DNA of 52,268 bases from Byssothecium circinans (Eukaryota; Ascomycota; Dothideomycetes; Pleosporales; Massarinaceae), in the NCBI GenBank assembly GCA_010015675.1, contig ML976996.1, positions 386,140-438,407 on the forward strand. The letters run 5' to 3'. This document shows positions 21,464-32,713 of the stretch, piece by piece. The position numbers were made by a program, and so were the translations under genes. The notes beneath the pieces are model-generated. The model did no database searches, was not told the DNA's origin, and saw only the letters and a program-made list of their open reading frames with translations. Numbering within the stretch: the stretch's first letter is position 1; each line of letters opens with the position of its first letter.

Positions 21464-24404
21464 TATTGTTGACGGATGAAGCCAAAAACATGGGATGGGG
21501 GCGTGGTCAGATTATATTAGCTTGCATGTACTAAGCTATTTTTGTTGAACGAGCTAATATACCCCGTGGGGAAGCCGGGATGTGGGGGCCAGGTTCTCTA
21601 TTAGCCGGCCGCGAACTTTCGAAGGCGGGGAGCATGGGCTTTCATACTATCAGTCTTTGATAAAAAGTCTCTGTGGGACACATAAAGTATTAGTGTGCAA
21701 ATGATCGGGCTTGATTCGCCCCACCTTAAAGACATGAGCAATGACTACCAAGATTCTCGGTTTGCAGGTAACGCTATTATGAAGCGCAATTCTTCGAACT
21801 TGCAGGGGCTTAAGATTCTGCATGCAAGATCTGCCTACTGGGATCTGAACTGTAAGATCCGACAAGCAATGCAATACAAGATCGTGGCGTTCGGATGCAT
21901 TTACACAAACGACGGACGGAGTTAGACATAGGCGTCCGCACCGTCCCCACATTCCGCAACGGTAAATCCTATTGAATGATAAAGCACTCTCACACCCAAG
22001 CCATCATTATATATTTATTTATTAGATATAAGTTATACGGTGTTTGAATCTAGGGAGTAAACGTAACCAGTGCAAGAACTGAGATTTGGTCTACGAAGCC
22101 AACTTTCGAATCAACCGATACCGTATCGGTTGATTCGAAAGTTGGCACCTTGAACGGCCACCTTTTTGAGTGATACACCCACCTGAAAGCTTGTTTTCCG
22201 GCAGACTGCTCTTACTGCAAAATTCCCTCAATCTCAACTTGGACCTCACCCTTCATGAATCTTAGGCCGCCAAAAATCCTCTCCCGCCTCCGACGTTTTC
22301 TGTGCACACTACAAGACACAAATCGCCCGTGGGTTCAAGACTGCGCCGAGGGTTAAAGCGACATTGACACTCATGGCGAGAACTCAACAGGATCGGTTTA
22401 CATGTGACGTCTAAAGCTACTGAGCGCGGAGGAACTAGAGGTGGGAGACGGAGGTTGAGTCAGCTAGGGAACATGATGAACAACGTTGACACGGACGATG
22501 GTAAGGGCACGCTTAACACGAGGTCACAACATAGTCTTCTGCGCCCAGGCAAGCAGAATGGCATTCAACTAGTGACCACCAGCAATCATCGGAATAAGGA
22601 AAGTATCTTAGGCCATATTCAAACTTGCAGCGCCAATTATGAACCCAACAATATGAAGTGCGACAGACTTTATGGTGGTATGAAAGAATGAGTCCCCCCT
22701 GGCCCCTTTGACCACTTATCCAAACCAGTCGTTACCATGCAAACGAAGTAAGGACGTAGTTAAACAGATTTTTGACCCTACTGAAACCAAGTCTTTGCAC
22801 GATTGATGGAGAGAAATTCGAAATAGGAGGAGAAACCAACAGGCACAGGAATGTGTCAGTGAAGATACACAGGCTTGAGACCAGCTCATGTCTTCTTTGT
22901 TGACTTGATCAGCATCTTGACGCTCGCGAACCAGCCCTCATATTTTTATGGGAGCTATGCATAAGTTCAGCCAATGGCTTGAAAAGACGCCTTTTCGGAT
23001 GTTCTGCTCAGTGCCCGCCTGCTTCCGCTGGAGAACGAAATCCACACAAATAGCAAGATCCTAGACACTACTCGCGCCACGCTCTACCACGCTCCGCTTA
23101 CTATTGAGAGGAGTGGGACATATTGAGATTGTAGGAACCGATGACCAACAATTGGCGTATCCGGACTCTCAGTATAGCAATAATTTCGTGCAAGTGATCT
23201 TTCAACGTGCAATTCATGACAGTGTCCATTATGGAGTTATATTGCAGACGAGAATGACGCCGAGTTTATCTGAGACCTAGAGCACGACACCAAGGCTCAT
23301 TTTAAGGCGTGGTCTGACTTGGTACGCGTTGGTTACAGTTACAGCGTGATCGCCTTCGACAAACGCCTCGAAGTGAGTTAGGGATATCCTTATACAATCG
23401 AGATGTTTAGGCAAATAGCTCCTGGTGGTAGCCAAGCTGTAATTTTCGCCGATGCAGTCACGTTCGCTAACAGTTGTTTATTCATATGTTGGTGCACAGG
23501 AGACGAGAAGATCGGAAAAACTTGGCTCGGGGGATATATGGCTAGAATTAGGCGGTCAAAGCGGACGCATGACGATAATAAACTTCGGATAATTGGAGAA
23601 GTGACTGATCGATATCGTCCCGACAGACTGTGCTAGCGGCTGCTCGGCACTCAAGTGAGCAGAATGCGGTTGCATCGGTACTCTACACAAAATAAAATCG
23701 GATAGCCTTGAGTTGGACTCGATGATTCTGTGATTGGTGGATACCTCGACTAGGTATCCTCTGCATCGGGGATGGCTAGTGAAGCGCGCCCCTTACCTTT
23801 GCAAATGAACCCTGGAAAGTTGGAAATACGCGTCACTCGGAACAAGATACCAGGAACAGGAGCACACTGAACCTTAACACTAAGTTTGCTTGCGGAAGCT
23901 AGACTCAGGCAGACGATTGCCGAAACCTCCCGCCTCTCCATCGGAGTCCAGTCACTCTCACGCAGTTCATTTAAAAACTGCATTACGACTCGCCTCCTTG
24001 AATTCAATATGCAAACGTCGTCCCACCCCCTCAACTACCTGCGGAGATTCAGGCTTCATCCCTTCTTCGGTTCGTCGCCTACCCCGGACGCTCACCAACA
24101 ACCAATCAGCAGCGCTTCCCCGCTTGGATCATATTCCTAACTGCCTTTTCCAGCACCTCCACCCTATGAATAATACTGTGCACGGCGACATAGCCATCTC
24201 AAGGCAGAAAGGGTTGAGATCGCCGCGGGGAATTTCGGACTGTTTCTTTGTAGACGGAGAGGGAAAGGATAAGCTGGAGAGTGTGATGTGTGACTGGATG
24301 AGTAGGAGATTGAGCGGATATAGAAGGTAAAGGAAGAAAGCTTAGAAACGTCGTTCTATATCCTTAATTTTCTCTCCTTACATTCCTTAGCAACTATATT
24401 CAAC
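21464..24404. other. 2.9-kb intergenic stretch without supported genes
   Basis: Contains the upstream regions of the MFS gene and the amidohydrolase and a 49-bp palindrome at 22098-22146. Open frames here (for example 22404-22691 and 23890-24330) are short, of odd composition and without motifs. AT content rises around 21960-22060 and the DNA may include decayed repeats. Confidence 0.55.
22098..22146. repeat. 49-bp perfect hairpin (24-bp arms, 1-base loop)
   Basis: The left arm 22098-22121 starts gccaactttcgaatc and its exact reverse complement occupies 22123-22146, with a single C at 22122 between. Pairing stops on both sides at the next base. Such a long, mismatch-free palindrome with no loop is unusual in chromosomal DNA. 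It could be the joined ends of an excised transposon, a cruciform or a dimeric protein-binding site; no neighbour decides between them. Confidence 0.95.
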
Positions 24405-25482
24405 ATGCGGAGTGTTTTATTTCTTACTTTCGTAGTAGTAGTGTTGGCACGACAAGCTGCGACGGCAGCGACTAATCCTTTAGTCCCTGCGAACTCGTGG
24501 TACGTTGAAGCAAACGTCTTATACTGATCCTTCCTAATACTTTTTAGGGACTCACATATCCACATCATCGATCCTGTGAACTTTCCCCTGTCACTTGGTT
24601 GCGGTTGGTGACCCTTAACCACAACAGCGATGTCGATTCAAACTAACAACTACAGAATACACTCCGAAAGCTGCACTCATATCAAATGCTACAGAATTCC
24701 AAGCCAAGACGGGCATATCACACTTTGTCATCGTCCTCCCCAGCGTCTACGGCACCAACAATTCCGTGCTCCTTGACGCACTGAAGAAGTTCAACGGCAC
24801 CGCACGCGGCGTCGCCGTAGTCGACCCTGATACTGTTTCTAATGAGACTCTAGCCGAATATCATGCAGCCGGAGTACGAGGTGTGCGCGTGAACTTCGGT
24901 AACGACGGTAATGATGAAGAGATTGTCGAAGCGGTCAAGAAGAACGCCGCCATCGCCAAGATACACGGCTGGGTTCTGCAAGTCTGGATACCAATCCGTT
25001 CGTTCGCCGTTCTTCACGATGTGATACCGACACTTGGTGTACGAGTCGTAACGGACCACTTCGGCCATGCTGAAGTAGGTTCTAGAACGAACAACACGCT
25101 CGACACCATTGATCCATACCGGGGACCCGGATTTTCCGAGATTATCGACCTCGTTCGCCGCAAGCTCTTGTTTGTCAAAATCTCAGCTCCGTACCAGAAC
25201 TCCAAAGCATCGCCGTTGTATGAGGATATGCGGGTTATTGCCGAGACGCTGATTGTGAATGGCCCGGATATGGTGGTTTATGGGAGTGACTGGCCTCACA
25301 CGGGTAACAAAGAGGGAAATGCGGCGGTGGGGGGAAGATTGAATGAGCAAGAGTTCAGGAAGGTGGATGATATTGCGATAATAAAGTTGCATAAGACGTG
25401 GGCTGGGAGCGAGGCTCAGGTGAGGAGGTTGTTTGTTGATAATCCGAGAAGACTGTGGGGATGGAGTGATCCGAGCTCCTAG
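24405..25482 (+). CDS. secreted amidohydrolase of the metal-dependent TIM-barrel type (amidohydrolase_2)
   Basis: Exons 24405-24499, 24548-24597 (or to 24603) and 24656-25482 give about 323 residues; the second donor is uncertain by six bases. Residues 1-22 form a signal peptide (hydrophobic V-V-V-V-L-A then A-T-A-A). The metal-binding D-S-H-I-H lies at 33-37, right after the first splice, T-D-H-F-G-H near 181-186 and G-S-D-W-P-H at 258-263, the diagnostic C-terminal Asp/His box of the PF04909 family. Related enzymes hydrolyse lactones such as 2-pyrone-4,6-dicarboxylate or decarboxylate aromatic acids, so a role in aromatic or lactone breakdown outside the cell is a fair inference; the substrate is unknown. 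Several N-x-T/S sites fit secretion. Confidence 0.85.
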
Positions 25483-26262
25483 AGAAAGCCCACCGCATTT
25501 TTGATGAAGTAAATATCACAGATGGAAATAGATACGGAGAGCTAGCTAACCAATGTCACTGGGCCCCGAAGTTCGTATTTTTCAGTCACATTCAGTTTCG
25601 ATATTCAGCAACCAGACCCATTCAATTGGATGCAGGTCGCATTATATTTATTGCAAGGCTAACCTCCCATACTTCCAGAGCTCTAGCTGCATACTCGCTC
25701 CATGGGCCAATTTATACATTCCCCATTGGAATGATGAAAGTGGCACACCCAAGACACGTCACGTGATAGGATTTCAAGTCGGGAGGGAAATCCGGCAGCC
25801 GTCCCTCATGATATTCCTACCGGTAACCGGAGTCGGCATACCGTATAAAGTTTCTTTCGTATGCCCTTAGCAGGGGGCGGCCCGGTATCGTAATATACCT
25901 ATTGGAGCGTTTATATAAGCATAATTGCACAGAGCCATCCAACAACAGTGCGTATACTAAAGATAGCGAAGCATAATTAATCACTGGTATGGGTAAACCA
26001 AAGAGACTAATAGGCTGGGGAAATGCAGGGGTAAGCTACCGTTCGAGCCTTTTATCCTGGTTAGAGCTTTACCTCGGTAGCCCTACGAAACTTTGTTTCG
26101 GCCAGAAAGGAAGCTGAAATGCGATCATAGGGTTCGTTAATCAAAGGCAAATGATCTTTCGGGTGCTTGGGGCTCTTTGGGGAAACTCCGCAGTAAGCAT
26201 GGCAATTATATAAATATCGTCTATCCTGCACAGAATAAGCAACCTTATAGAATATTTCGAAA
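25483..26262 (+). other. intergenic; upstream region of the esterase
   Basis: No gene seen. A TATA-like element (tatataaat) lies at 26207-26215, about 50 bases before the esterase ATG. A palindromic CACGTG-type site occurs near 25763, and short inverted repeats occur around 26030-26100. Confidence 0.55.
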
Positions 26263-27188
26263 ATGTTCTCTTCAATCTCTTACACAGCGCTCCTTGCACT
26301 CCTCGGAGCAGTAAATGGCGCCCTCGTTAAAGTCAATGATTTCGGAGCCAACCCAACCAACCTCCAAATGAACATCTATGTTCCAACCAACGTCGCACCT
26401 AAACCAGCTATTATACTCGCTGTGTGCTATGCCATCCCATCATTTTCACATTACATCCTAACATCCTTTAGATCCACCCCTGTGGCGGGAGCGGCGAACT
26501 CTACTCAGGAAGAACTGGATACAACACTCTCGCCGACACCAAAGGCTTCATCAACATCTTCCCCTCGACCACAAAAGACAACAACTGCTGGGAAGTCCAC
26601 ACAAAAAAGGGCCTCAGCCGCGAAGCCGGAGGTGACAACCAAGGTCTTGCAAACATGATCAAGTACACGATCCAAAAGTACAACGCCGATCCTGCCAGGG
26701 TCTTCGTGACTGGCTCGTCCTCTGGCTGCATGATGACGAATGTCATGATGGCCACCTACCCCGATCTCTTCTCCGCAGCGACCTGCTATTCCGGCGTCGC
26801 GGCAGGCTGTCTGGCGGGTTCTCCGGGCGCCAGTCCCACTACTGCTGATCCAAAATGCGCGAACGGGCAGGTTATTAAGACTCCTGAGCAATGGGCCGCG
26901 CAGGTCAAGGCTATGTATCCAGGTTATAACGGAACGTATCCTCGTTTCGCGACCTGGCATGGCACTGCGGATTACCTCGTCACATACGCGAACTTTGGTG
27001 AGCAGTTGAAGGAATGGAGCGCGATTTTGGGTGTGTCATTCTCGAAGAATGTGACGAATACACCGCAGAGTGGGTATACGCAGATGGTGTATGGGGATGG
27101 AACGAAGTTAGTTGGGTACAGTGCTTCGGGCGTTGGCCATACGGTGCCGGTGCATGGGGCGGATGATATGAAGTGGTTTGGGCTGTGA
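26263..27188 (+). CDS. secreted carbohydrate esterase family 1 (acetylxylan/feruloyl esterase type)
   Basis: Exons 26263-26421 and 26472-27188, with a 50-bp intron, encode 291 residues. The first 19 form a signal peptide (M-F-S-S-I-S-Y-T-A-L-L-A-L-L-G). The chain then reads like fungal acetylxylan esterases: V-N-D-F-G-x-N-P-T-N-L-x-M-x-I-Y-V-P near the start, I-H-P-C-G-G at the splice junction, the nucleophile elbow G-S-S-S-G at 134-138 (Ser 136), W-H-G-T-A-D with catalytic Asp near 220 and G-V-G-H with His near 276. Cysteines pair plausibly. The enzyme should remove acetyl (or feruloyl) groups from xylan outside the cell. There is no carbohydrate-binding module. Length is normal for the family. 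Confidence 0.9.
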
Positions 27189-29603
27189 GGAGATCTGCCT
27201 TAAAGCCGTGATTCTTGATAAGGCTGGTGTTTGGTCACCCTCCAGTTAATATTGTTATGCTATCGCATAAATCGTCCAGTTCTTACCTACGGTTTCTTGC
27301 AATACGCCGATTGCAGCCCCTGCTGGAAATTTCGTTTTATGCATAGCCTTGTTACAACTACACAGTCCCAAGCTGGCTTGATATCGCGACCTTGGACTTC
27401 CGCTCCATACTCCTTTTGTATTGCAACGAAACCCCATCCATCTTTCACATTCCAAAAAGCGCCGTTCTAAGCCACATCTCGAGAAGCATTTTATGTACGA
27501 GCTTTTAGTCCATCAAATCCCACGGCCGATATTCCTCCTTTTGTAGAGAATATTCAAAGGCATATAAAAATGTAATAATCCGCGCGGGGCTTTCCGCCAT
27601 TGCGTAAGTACGGTGCTTGCCATAATATGTGCTGGCGTGGAATAAGCAATCCACTACTTTCATCCTGTTGCGTTATTTAGATTTGGTTGTGAGGTGTTGT
27701 GGGGTTGAAGTCGAGATGACCTTTGTTTTTCCGCCTTGTATCTTGCGTTTGGTTTTGTTTCGGCTTCGTGGAGGAACTTTTGAGCATATGGTTCCAGTCC
27801 CTTGCTGCGCAGTGATGCTATTATCTCCTACTATAACCTCACCTTCTTTCATAATTATCAAGTTGTTTAGACCATGGATAATAGTTTTCGGTCACATTTT
27901 TTGTGCCAGTCATACAAGTATAGCTTTAAGAAAGTTTCATTCTTTGGGAGTTGTGCAAAGCGGGAGCGTATGGTGTTCAAGCTCCATGAAGACCCCTTCT
28001 GGGAACCGTGTAGCTTAATCATGCAGCGTCAATGGACCATGATGGGTGTGGATCCTGGTAATGATGTGCCAAAATTTGCGTTGAGGAAAGGTGGCAGAGT
28101 TCCATTAGTTTTAAACAGTTAGGTGTGTTTAAAATGCTAGACTATATTCAGAATTGTTGTTATTATTATAGAAATACCATCCGCTTCCTTCATGTTACAC
28201 CCAAATTTTGCAACTCACTACCCAGGCAGCCCCCAGTTACACCCTTGTCGCATAGCTGGTACATCTCCCACCGTAATTAAATTTCTAGCGAGCAAGTCTC
28301 TTCTGCGGAAGAACTTCCCGGTCCTTGGCAGCCAAAAATCTGTCCTATTTCGCGGTACAGGTCGCAATGGTGTCATCGTGCGAGATGGTGTATCACGTGT
28401 ACAAGTTCTCCAGAAATTCGCGCGAGCTGTCCGAGGTGTTTGATATTAAAATTTCTTTCATATGTTCTTTAAGATTCATCTCGGATACAGGTCCCGTGCG
28501 CCCACAGCAGCTACTCTTGGGGCCAGCCCGTCTGCTCTGCGTTTCTGCAAGCTGTGAAGCTTTTGTGTATATTACCTCTGCGTTCGGGCGTTCCGGACAA
28601 TCTGTGCCGGAGACGATCCGTGACCTTCATAAATACTCATTGACTGCGGAGTTTGGCCGCAGATGGGTCTGTTGAACTGAGTATGGTTGATTGCTATTTC
28701 CTCGTCAAGGGATCTGTCATCCTAGTCGTATGATATTTGGCCATGAAGGGGGCATACCAAGTTGCCTTCCATCCGATACGGGTTGATCCGTGGAAGAGAT
28801 GGTGGATGGCATGCGCATATAAGCATTATGAGATCGCAACAATCCATTAAGCTTCTCGGGTTCGATATAGTGCTGCTCCCGAAAAGTCTTCCTCTCTCGA
28901 TGGCCGTTCATACCCCTCTCTGACGCTTTGTCTTCCCCGCATCAGAACAGAGAACGACGGAGTGCCCGGTACCTCTTCCTCTGCTGCGAAGTCAACGGTC
29001 ATCCTCCAGGCCTATGATAGAAAAAAGTCAGTATTAGCCTATCTGCATGTGTAGGTATTAAGCATAGCTAGGCTATATTCTTGAAGAGACATTGGTATAG
29101 TTCGTTGCGTAGTAGTTCGCGCCACAGTCTTCCCACGATTTATATAAGGGTCAGGAAAGCCCGTCGGGGAAGGCGCGGGCCGTTTCCTCTCCCAGAGTGA
29201 TTTGAGCTGGAAGCTGGCGTCGTTCTTCTGCGGTTATAAGGTAAGGCTGGTTGTTTTGGAAGCCTTCGCTTGGCTGGAGAACAGTCGGGGTGGGAGGATT
29301 ATTGCGTCGTTCCATGCTTTAGTTAAGTAAAGCAGTGTTTTCCGGGCTAGAAGATCGTGGGGTGAGCGGTGATGTGCGGTGTAAAAGAAGTCAAGGTCGA
29401 GGTCGAGGTCGAGATTACCCTGAGGCTAGGGCTGAGTTTTCACCAGCCTACATCCATCTTGCACGACATAAGAGTACGTCAACTTGAACTGGAAGATAGA
29501 TCGTAAAAACCCAACTCTTTCCAAGTTTGTACTCAAAACTACCACACCTCCACCCAAACCCCCCAACGCCTTACCATAACAGCACCTCCCACGCTCAGCG
29601 CCC
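27189..29603. other. 2.4-kb intergenic stretch
   Basis: No frame has convincing coding content. The best candidates, 27629-28018 and 28325-28675 on the plus strand, lack recognisable motifs and start without ATG or in poor context. About 3.5 copies of the hexamer aggtcg lie at 29393-29413. The last 200 bases are 3' flank of the GH43 gene. Confidence 0.5.
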
Positions 29604-30975
29604 CTACTTAGTAAACTTCCCCAGCAGCTTCTTCCCCTGAAACACCATATTCTTAACCTCCCTCTTAATATCGCCCTCCAAATTCCCCCCCTTAAACGGC
29701 CCGCTCCCACCGCCACCACCCCTCCCCCCACACGCACCACCATCACACCCATTAATAAAATGATTCACATCCCCACAGCACCTCCCACAATACCCATTCC
29801 CCATAAACGGGCCCTGCTGCCCCCACCCCACCCTCATAATCCGCGCCTTCCTTCCCTCCCACCCGGTCTTCGCATCCGTAGCGTGGAAAATGCCCCAGAC
29901 CTCTGGTCCGCCGGGACCGGTAACAGCGACGAAGTTCCCGTGGCCCGGACCAAAAGGCGGCGTGTCGTCGCGGGCGGCTTGCAGGAGGGGTTTGTTGGAT
30001 TTAGCCCAGCTGGTGGGTGCGAGCGGGTGGCCGCCCGTGTAGAAGAGGATATTCATTTTATACTCGTGAGTCCAGCTGCCGGCGCACGAATAGACGATTC
30101 CGGCCCAGTTGCCGTAGGGGCTGCAGAGCCATTGCGGACCCTCGTTGATGCCGCTGTTGCCTGAGAATTCCCAGGGATTGTCAGGCGTGGAGATTCGCAC
30201 GGGATGGCCTGTGACGCTTGTTGGGCTGGTCATTTCGACGATGTAGATTTCTTGACGGGATTCGTCGTGCGAGTTGCCGAAGGGCCAGCCCGAGTAGATG
30301 AAGCACATAGCGCCGTTGAGAGTGACGACGGTACCGTCAATGGCCCATTGTTCCTCGGGCATGCCGTCAAGACGTCCGTGAAAAGACCAGGCGCCGGGGT
30401 CCATGGGAGAGAGGGAGGCGTCGGGACCGGACAGGACGAACATGCGGTGAGATTTGTTGCCGTGTGCGGGATCGTCTGCCGCGAAGTAGACGTACCAGCG
30501 CCCATGAAGGTTGTGGATTTCGGGAGCCCAGAGGTCTCCGGAGTACGGTGTGTTTGGCGGCGGGCGCCTGGGGTTGTAAGTGATCATTGGAAATCATGAT
30601 CGAGCTGGTGAGTTCGTGGTGAGGTCTTCATCACTTACCAGAGGGTTTCCTTTCGACACCTCTTCTCGAAGTCAAACAACGTATCCGCCGCCCACAGCTC
30701 GATGCGATCACCGCAGGTAAACGTCTGTCATGTGTCAGCTAGCATCCCAGGACAAAAAAAAAATCCAATTCCCAATGCATTGTCGTCACAGCCATCTTTA
30801 AGCTCGCCCCTTCCATCCCATCCAAAAAGGAAAACTACTCTCAACATACCATATAATACATCCCCTTATCCCAAAGCACATACGGATCCGGACACGCCTG
30901 ATCCGTAACCGTAAGAATATGATCGTTATACGGCGGCGGCATCTGGCCATGCATTTGATGTCCCGGGTGCGCCAT
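29604..30975 (-). CDS. glycoside hydrolase family 43 (arabinosidase/xylosidase type), no signal peptide
   Basis: Exons 30975-30850, 30724-30639 and 30567-29604, separated by introns of 125 and 71 bp, encode 391 residues. The five-bladed propeller signatures of GH43 are present: C-P-D-P-Y-V with the base Asp 30, G-D-L-W-A-P-E in the second blade, A-I-D-G-T with the modulating Asp 148, and I-N-E-G-P with the acid Glu 213. These predict release of arabinose or xylose from oligosaccharides. No secretion signal is seen, so it may act inside the cell on imported oligomers. The C-terminal 60 residues are unusual: a C-G-R-C-C cluster and two more Cys (331-350), then a poly-Gly stretch and a basic end. 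The short first exon was placed by the match of its catalytic Asp motif. Confidence 0.88.
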
Positions 30976-32713
30976 TGCCTTCTCCTCTCTCTTCTCCTCC
31001 TACTTAATCAATCAATGCAATTTTCTCTTGGACGTCGAGTCTCCTGTTCCGGTGATTGGATTGGTATCTGAGGCGAGCCGAGGCACTCACTCCTGCGGTT
31101 ACGATAGAAGTCAAAGAGTGCTGTCTGTCTGTGTCCAGAGGAGATGGATGGAGGATGGAAGTTCAAGTTGAAAAACCCCGAGCTGGACTGGACGGGGGTG
31201 GAGTGGAGTGTTGTGGCTGTGCCCGCCGAGACGTCAGCCAAGGTCGCCGAACCGCGCGCCGTGGCAAGAAAGTGGCGCCGGTACTGCCGATTGACCGAAA
31301 TAATTGCACACGAGCGTCTATTATCCCGGAATGTGAATTGACAGAAGCAGTCGCGCGATAGGAAGTCGATGTCGAAAATAGGTGTTAATGGGGAACGAGC
31401 AAGATGCGATGGCTTGGATGGAGAGGTTCGAGCAAGTGCGCCACAAAGTTCAAAGACTGGGGAAAGTGGCGGTGGTCGTGCCGAGTATCCGAACCATTGC
31501 AACTCCGCTACACACAGAACGCGGCAGCAACGAATAATCGAAGCGGGGAAGGAAAAGTGAACCAAGAACCAAGCCTAAAAAGCCAAAATAGCCACATGTA
31601 TATGTATGTAGGCCACGAAACACCATACAGCAGGTACCTCGCTATCGTCAATTCACCGCCTTCCAATATGGTTCCAACTGATCTATCTACACTTCTCCCC
31701 TCCTCTTACACCCTTCTATCAAGTTCAAGCTTCACAAAGACATCGCAACCCTCCAAACAGTACAAACCCTTCACCCAGTCAATCTCAATCAAAACCCCAT
31801 CCATCATCCACTCATACATAACCAAGACTACCCACCACCATTCCCTTTCCCGCTCGATGCCACAGCCCTTACCATCCCCACAGCCTATGAAACAACAACA
31901 CACAACAGACAGACGACCCTCGGTCAAGATGGAAATACCCTGTAGCCTGCATCTCAAGAAGAAGCTTTGACAGCAAATAAAACCGCACATGGGAGCTCAA
32001 AACAACCGTATGAATGTGAAGTCTTTGATTCTCCTCTTGCATTCTCGTCTACGCACTCCATCTGTCCCCCAAAAACCCAAACCCCAAACCACCAGGTCAT
32101 CTCATCCGACACGATCCAGATTCGGTTCGATTCGATTCGATTCGATTACCCTCCCACCACCTCCGCCTTATCGAGAAACCTCCGTCCCGACCTTCCCACC
32201 GAGAAAAGCCTAAATACATAATCCCACTACCAACTATCTAACATGTGATATATAGCGAATAAACCATAATCCAACTCAAGCCTCCGTCCTCCCCCAAAAA
32301 CTAGGAAGCAGAAAACACGCCTACTCCTCTCCCCCATCACTCTTTCTCCCCTCGTTTTCCCCCACTCCAAAACCAAATCCACCAGCAGGAGCCATCAAAA
32401 CCTCGCGCAACTCGAAACACTAACAATAAAACAGTAGCGGGTACATTAGTTACTTCTCGTCGCAGGTCGTAGTCGGGAAACAAGAAAACACGAGGACCCG
32501 TGGTATCCAAAAGCAAAAAAGCCGTAGAGACGCCGAAATCCGCTTCCCGCGCTGGAAAAAAGAGGCACGATTAACGATAAGATGGAGAGCTGTTGCTGTG
32601 AAAGGGAACGCCTGGACACCATGCAAAAATCAAAACGGTGGATAGGACAAAGAGGAAAAAGTTTCCGATGCCAAAATCGATCCATGACGGGAAGGGTATG
32701 GAAAAAGTTACGA
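30976..32713. other. 1.7-kb intergenic stretch
   Basis: Upstream of GH43 and downstream of SPA2. A 185-codon minus-strand frame at 31008-31565 has no domain and biased composition; I do not support it. The region 31600-32420 is rich in C, A and T on the plus strand, with many ccca/cctc runs, and resembles untranslated or spacer DNA. Confidence 0.55.
32119..32148. repeat. pentanucleotide microsatellite (gattc, about six units)
   Basis: The run reads gattcggttcgattcgattc and continues in the same 5-base period to gatta at 32148, with one interrupted unit. Confidence 0.8.

Noticed and set aside
26000..26110. tRNA-like arrangement of short inverted repeats
   Set aside because: No anticodon arm and no standard T-loop sequence can be placed.
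27673..27861. Short minus-strand frame between esterase and GH43 genes
   Set aside because: Sixty-two codons, no family resemblance, AT-rich context.
28325..28675. 116-codon plus-strand frame resembling a helical N-terminal domain
   Set aside because: Starts at TTG, and the similarity is only an impression of hydrophobic spacing; no motif confirms it.
31008..31565. 185-codon minus-strand ORF upstream of GH43
   Set aside because: Overlaps several open frames of the other strand, has biased Ser/Arg composition and no domain; likely chance.
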